Assembly (NCBI GenBank): GCA_019309685.1 | Contig: JAFDFT010000153.1 | Span: forward strand, 1 to 6,112 | DNA length: 6,112 nucleotides | Source of the DNA: Deltaproteobacteria bacterium | GTDB taxonomy: Bacteria > Desulfobacterota > Desulfobacteria > Desulfobacterales > JAABPS01 | Reading direction: 5' to 3' | The notes under the pieces: generated by a model | The model's database searches: none | What the model was told of the DNA's origin: nothing | Seen by the model: only the letters and a program-made list of their open reading frames with translations | Position numbers and translations under genes: made by a program | Shown here: positions 4,168 through 6,112 of the stretch, piece by piece | How positions within the stretch are numbered: the first letter of the stretch is position 1 | Layout of the letters: each line of letters begins with the position of its first letter

Positions 4168-5841
4168 ATGGAAATGCAGAAACAGGATAAGAAACTCAGG
4201 ATCATTCCCCTTGGCGGTTTGGGTGAGATTGGCTTGAATATGATGGTTTTTGAGTATGGGGATGCCCTTTTTATCGTGGATGCGGGATTAATGTTTCCCG
4301 AAGATTATATGCTGGGAGTTGATATTGTCATCCCTGGTTTTGATTATTTAAAACAAAATAAGTCGAAAGTTGCCGGCATTGTTTTAACACACGCTCATGA
4401 AGACCATATTGGGGCATTACCTTATTTGCTCAAAGAACTGAATACTCCTGTTTTCGGTACGCCATTTACCATCGGGGTTGTTCAGCACAAGCTGGAAGAA
4501 CATGGTATCCTGACGACATCTTCCTTGCATGAGATTTCTTCCGATGAAAAACTAAGGCTAGGGGATTTTGAGCTGGAGTTTATTCGTGTGAGTCACAGCG
4601 TTGTGGATGGTGTGGGGATTGCCATTAGAACTCCAGTTGGCCTAATTGTTCACACAGGTGATTTTAAAATTAGCCACGATTTAACCGATTCGATGATTAC
4701 GGATGTCAATAAATTTGCCAGATACGGTGAAGAAGGTGTGCTTGCCTTGCTTTCAGATTCGACAAACGTTGAAAGAGAAGGATATACCATATCAGACAAG
4801 GAAATTTATGAAACGCTGGATAAAATAGTTTCAAAAAGCAAGGGCCGGGTGATTATCGCATTATTTGCTTCGAATATTCCCCGTATTCAGCAAGTCGTTA
4901 GAATCGCTAATAGAAACGGAAGAAAAATCGTTTTTAACGGCAGAAGCATCGAGGTAAGTGTGAATATCGCCAAATTGCTTGGATACATCGATATCCCTAA
5001 AGGTATTGAGATTGATGTGAATCAGGTTGGTAATTTTCCGGATGATAAAATTATTATCATTACCACCGGAAGTCAGGGAGAGCCGATGGCGGCGCTTGCG
5101 CGGATGGCGAGCGGGATACATAAAGAGGTAAAGATAGATAAAGAAGATACAGTTATTTTTTCGTCAAAATTTATTCCCGGCAATGAAAAATCCATAGCAA
5201 ATATTATTAATAAACTGTTCAAGCTGGGAGCTGATGTCATTTATGAGAAAATATCAGCGGTCCATGTATCTGGGCATGCTTTTCAGGAAGAGTTAAAGCT
5301 CATGATCAATCTGGTAAAGCCCAGATTTTTTATTCCGATTCATGGGGAATACCGTCATCTGATTCAGCATGCGCATTTGGCTGAACAAGTCGGTATTCTG
5401 CCGGAAAGGGTTTTGCTTGCGGAAAATGGTCAGATTATTGAGTTTGATGAACAGGGTGGAATTATTAAGGAAAATGTATCGACCGGCAGAGTGCTTATCG
5501 ATGGTAAGGGTATTGGAGATGTTGGAAGAAGTGTGTTGAGGCAGCGGCGTATTCTTTCAGAGGACGGACTGGTTATCGTCAATATGGCTTTTGATGAAGA
5601 AACGGGCATTATCGTATATGGGCCGGAAATTGTTTCGCAAGGGTTTGTATTTGAGACGGAATCGGGCCACCTGCTGGAAGATGCCAAATGCGTTGTTCTG
5701 GAAATTGTTGAGGATATTGGTCCGGAGGTTGAGGATCGCGCCGAAATTATCAGGACGAAACTAAGAACCGCTTTGAAACAATATTTTTCCTTTACCATAA
5801 AACGGTATCCGGTTATACTCCCGTTTATATTGGAAGTGTGA
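4168..5841 (+). CDS. rnj: Ribonuclease J (metallo-beta-lactamase/beta-CASP RNase), 557 aa
   Basis: RNase J degrades and matures RNA by 5'-3' exonuclease and endonuclease action on 5'-monophosphate RNAs in the cytoplasm. Full length here (B. subtilis RNase J1 is about 555 aa). The metallo-beta-lactamase domain carries the zinc motif HAHEDH (75-80), then H143 (RVSHS) and D165 (HTGDFK). The beta-CASP domain contains SDSTN (196-200), FASNIPRIQQ (233-242), GSQGEPM (301-307), SSKFIPGNE (332-340), HVSGHAFQEEL (366-376) and IPIHGEYRH (389-397), the last with metal ligand H392. The C-terminal domain (about 450-557) ends in the typical KRYPVILPFILEV tail, so nothing is truncated and all catalytic residues are present. 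ATG 4168 is the first in frame after a stop at 4144; ATG 4174 (residue 3) is an alternative. Neither has a good Shine-Dalgarno, so translation may depend on the gene 38 bp upstream. The FtsK-like gene follows, an order I recall from several bacteria. Confidence 0.96.
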   Translation: MEMQKQDKKLRIIPLGGLGEIGLNMMVFEYGDALFIVDAGLMFPEDYMLGVDIVIPGFDYLKQNKSKVAGIVLTHAHEDHIGALPYLLKELNTPVFGTPFTIGVVQHKLEEHGILTTSSLHEISSDEKLRLGDFELEFIRVSHSVVDGVGIAIRTPVGLIVHTGDFKISHDLTDSMITDVNKFARYGEEGVLALLSDSTNVEREGYTISDKEIYETLDKIVSKSKGRVIIALFASNIPRIQQVVRIANRNGRKIVFNGRSIEVSVNIAKLLGYIDIPKGIEIDVNQVGNFPDDKIIIITTGSQGEPMAALARMASGIHKEVKIDKEDTVIFSSKFIPGNEKSIANIINKLFKLGADVIYEKISAVHVSGHAFQEELKLMINLVKPRFFIPIHGEYRHLIQHAHLAEQVGILPERVLLAENGQIIEFDEQGGIIKENVSTGRVLIDGKGIGDVGRSVLRQRRILSEDGLVIVNMAFDEETGIIVYGPEIVSQGFVFETESGHLLEDAKCVVLEIVEDIGPEVEDRAEIIRTKLRTALKQYFSFTIKRYPVILPFILEV

Positions 5842-5971
5842 TGACTTAGTAAAAAGCCCAATTCCTGCGTTGCGCTGCATCCCTCGTTACTGCGGTGTAC
5901 TAGATGTACGCCTTATTCCTCGGGATTTGCGGCGCCTTGGACTTGAACTTTTGACGTTGTCATCACTTTTT
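5838..5971 (+). repeat. 129-bp multi-stem palindromic element at the end of rnj, with T-run; likely terminator
   Basis: Perfect 8-bp ends GTGATGAC (5838-5845) and GTCATCAC (5959-5966) bound a nested set of stems: AAAAG/CTTTT (5852-5856, 5948-5952), TCC/GGA (5863-5865, 5939-5941), GCGCTGC/GCGGCGC (5872-5878, 5929-5935, one G-U), ATCCC/GGGAT (5879-5883, 5922-5926) and GGTGTAC/GTACGCC (5894-5900, 5906-5912, one G-U) with a 5-nt loop. TTTTT follows at 5967-5971, so the folded RNA could terminate rnj transcription. The rnj stop codon (5839-5841) lies inside the left end. No transposase or target-site duplication is visible. From memory, palindromes with a GTAC-GCC core of this style recur between Desulfobacterota genes, so a MITE- or REP-like dispersed element is likely. 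Confidence 0.7.
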
Positions 5972-5986
5972 ATAAAACAATCGCTG

Positions 5987-6016
5987 TTGACAATTAAACT
6001 GGTTTATTACTGTTAA
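5987..6016 (+). promoter_or_regulatory. Possible promoter of the ftsK-like gene
   Basis: TTGACA (5987-5992) is a perfect -35 hexamer. The best -10 at an acceptable distance is TGTTAA (6011-6016, 18-bp spacer), which matches only half the consensus. A start near 6023 would leave a leader of about 24 nt. The location right after the rnj terminator-like element and before a gene start favours a real promoter. Confidence 0.42.
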
Positions 6017-6046
6017 GAATTACTGGAAAGTTTTAAACAGGCGGCT

Positions 6047-6112
6047 ATGAAAAAAGAAATCATCGGAATTTTTTTATTTTTTCTTGTCATTTTCACACTA
6101 ATCAGTCTTTTG
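6047..6112 (+). CDS. ftsK: Probable DNA translocase FtsK/SpoIIIE, N-terminal start only
   Basis: The frame opens at ATG 6047 and runs off the window after 22 residues: a short positive MKKE start followed by a very hydrophobic stretch (residues 5-22), i.e. the first membrane helix of an inner-membrane protein. The start resembles FtsK proteins of delta-type bacteria, which begin with a K-K-E-I-x-G-I-x-L-F motif leading into four N-terminal membrane helices, and ftsK often lies beside rnj. FtsK couples septum formation to chromosome dimer resolution by pumping DNA. AGGCGG (6039-6044) provides a Shine-Dalgarno close to the ATG. The ATPase and gamma domains are outside the window, so another membrane protein cannot be excluded. 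Confidence 0.6.
   Translation, partial: MKKEIIGIFLFFLVIFTLISLL

Overview
The window looks like chromosomal DNA from a moderately low-GC member of the Desulfobacterota, probably a relative of the Desulfobacteraceae (sulfate reducers). Four things suggest this: a small clostridial-type 2[4Fe-4S] ferredoxin on its own promoter; an RNase J gene directly ahead of an FtsK-like gene; lineage-type hypothetical proteins; and intergenic DNA filled with degenerate short-period repeats and long imperfect palindromes, which I associate from memory with this group. The taxonomy is inference. All recognised genes are on the + strand.

Layout. 2-124 is the C-terminal end of a probable cysteinyl-tRNA synthetase. 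125-550 has no gene but carries four kinds of degenerate repeat: a 7-bp array, an 8-bp array, a TCGAA cluster, and an inverted pair of 7-bp arrays. 551-1588 encodes a soluble 345-residue protein that I cannot assign. A sigma70-type promoter (1661-1687), a strong ribosome binding site, a 62-residue ferredoxin (1764-1952) and a good intrinsic terminator (1969-2023) form a self-contained transcription unit. 2113-3402 encodes a lactate-racemase-like (LarA/DUF2088) protein that keeps the residues expected to hold the nickel-pincer nucleotide.

3403-3796 is a second gene-poor stretch. It holds a 15-bp palindrome, a nested 68-bp imperfect palindrome, and a small hairpin that could cover the ribosome binding site of the next gene. 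3797-4129 encodes an unassigned 110-residue protein, followed after 38 bp by a full-length RNase J (4168-5841), probably as one operon. A 129-bp multi-stem palindrome (5838-5966) begins in the last codon of RNase J, spans its stop codon and ends in a T-run. The window closes with a possible promoter and the first 22 codons of a probable FtsK/SpoIIIE translocase.

The genes do not form one pathway. They are housekeeping functions (tRNA charging, electron transfer, mRNA decay, chromosome segregation) interspersed with a hydroxy-acid racemase homologue and two uncharacterised proteins. I see no phage, CRISPR, toxin-antitoxin or obvious defence genes. The least explained items are the 110-residue RNase J neighbour, the 345-residue orphan and the palindromic or tandem-repeat intergenic elements.
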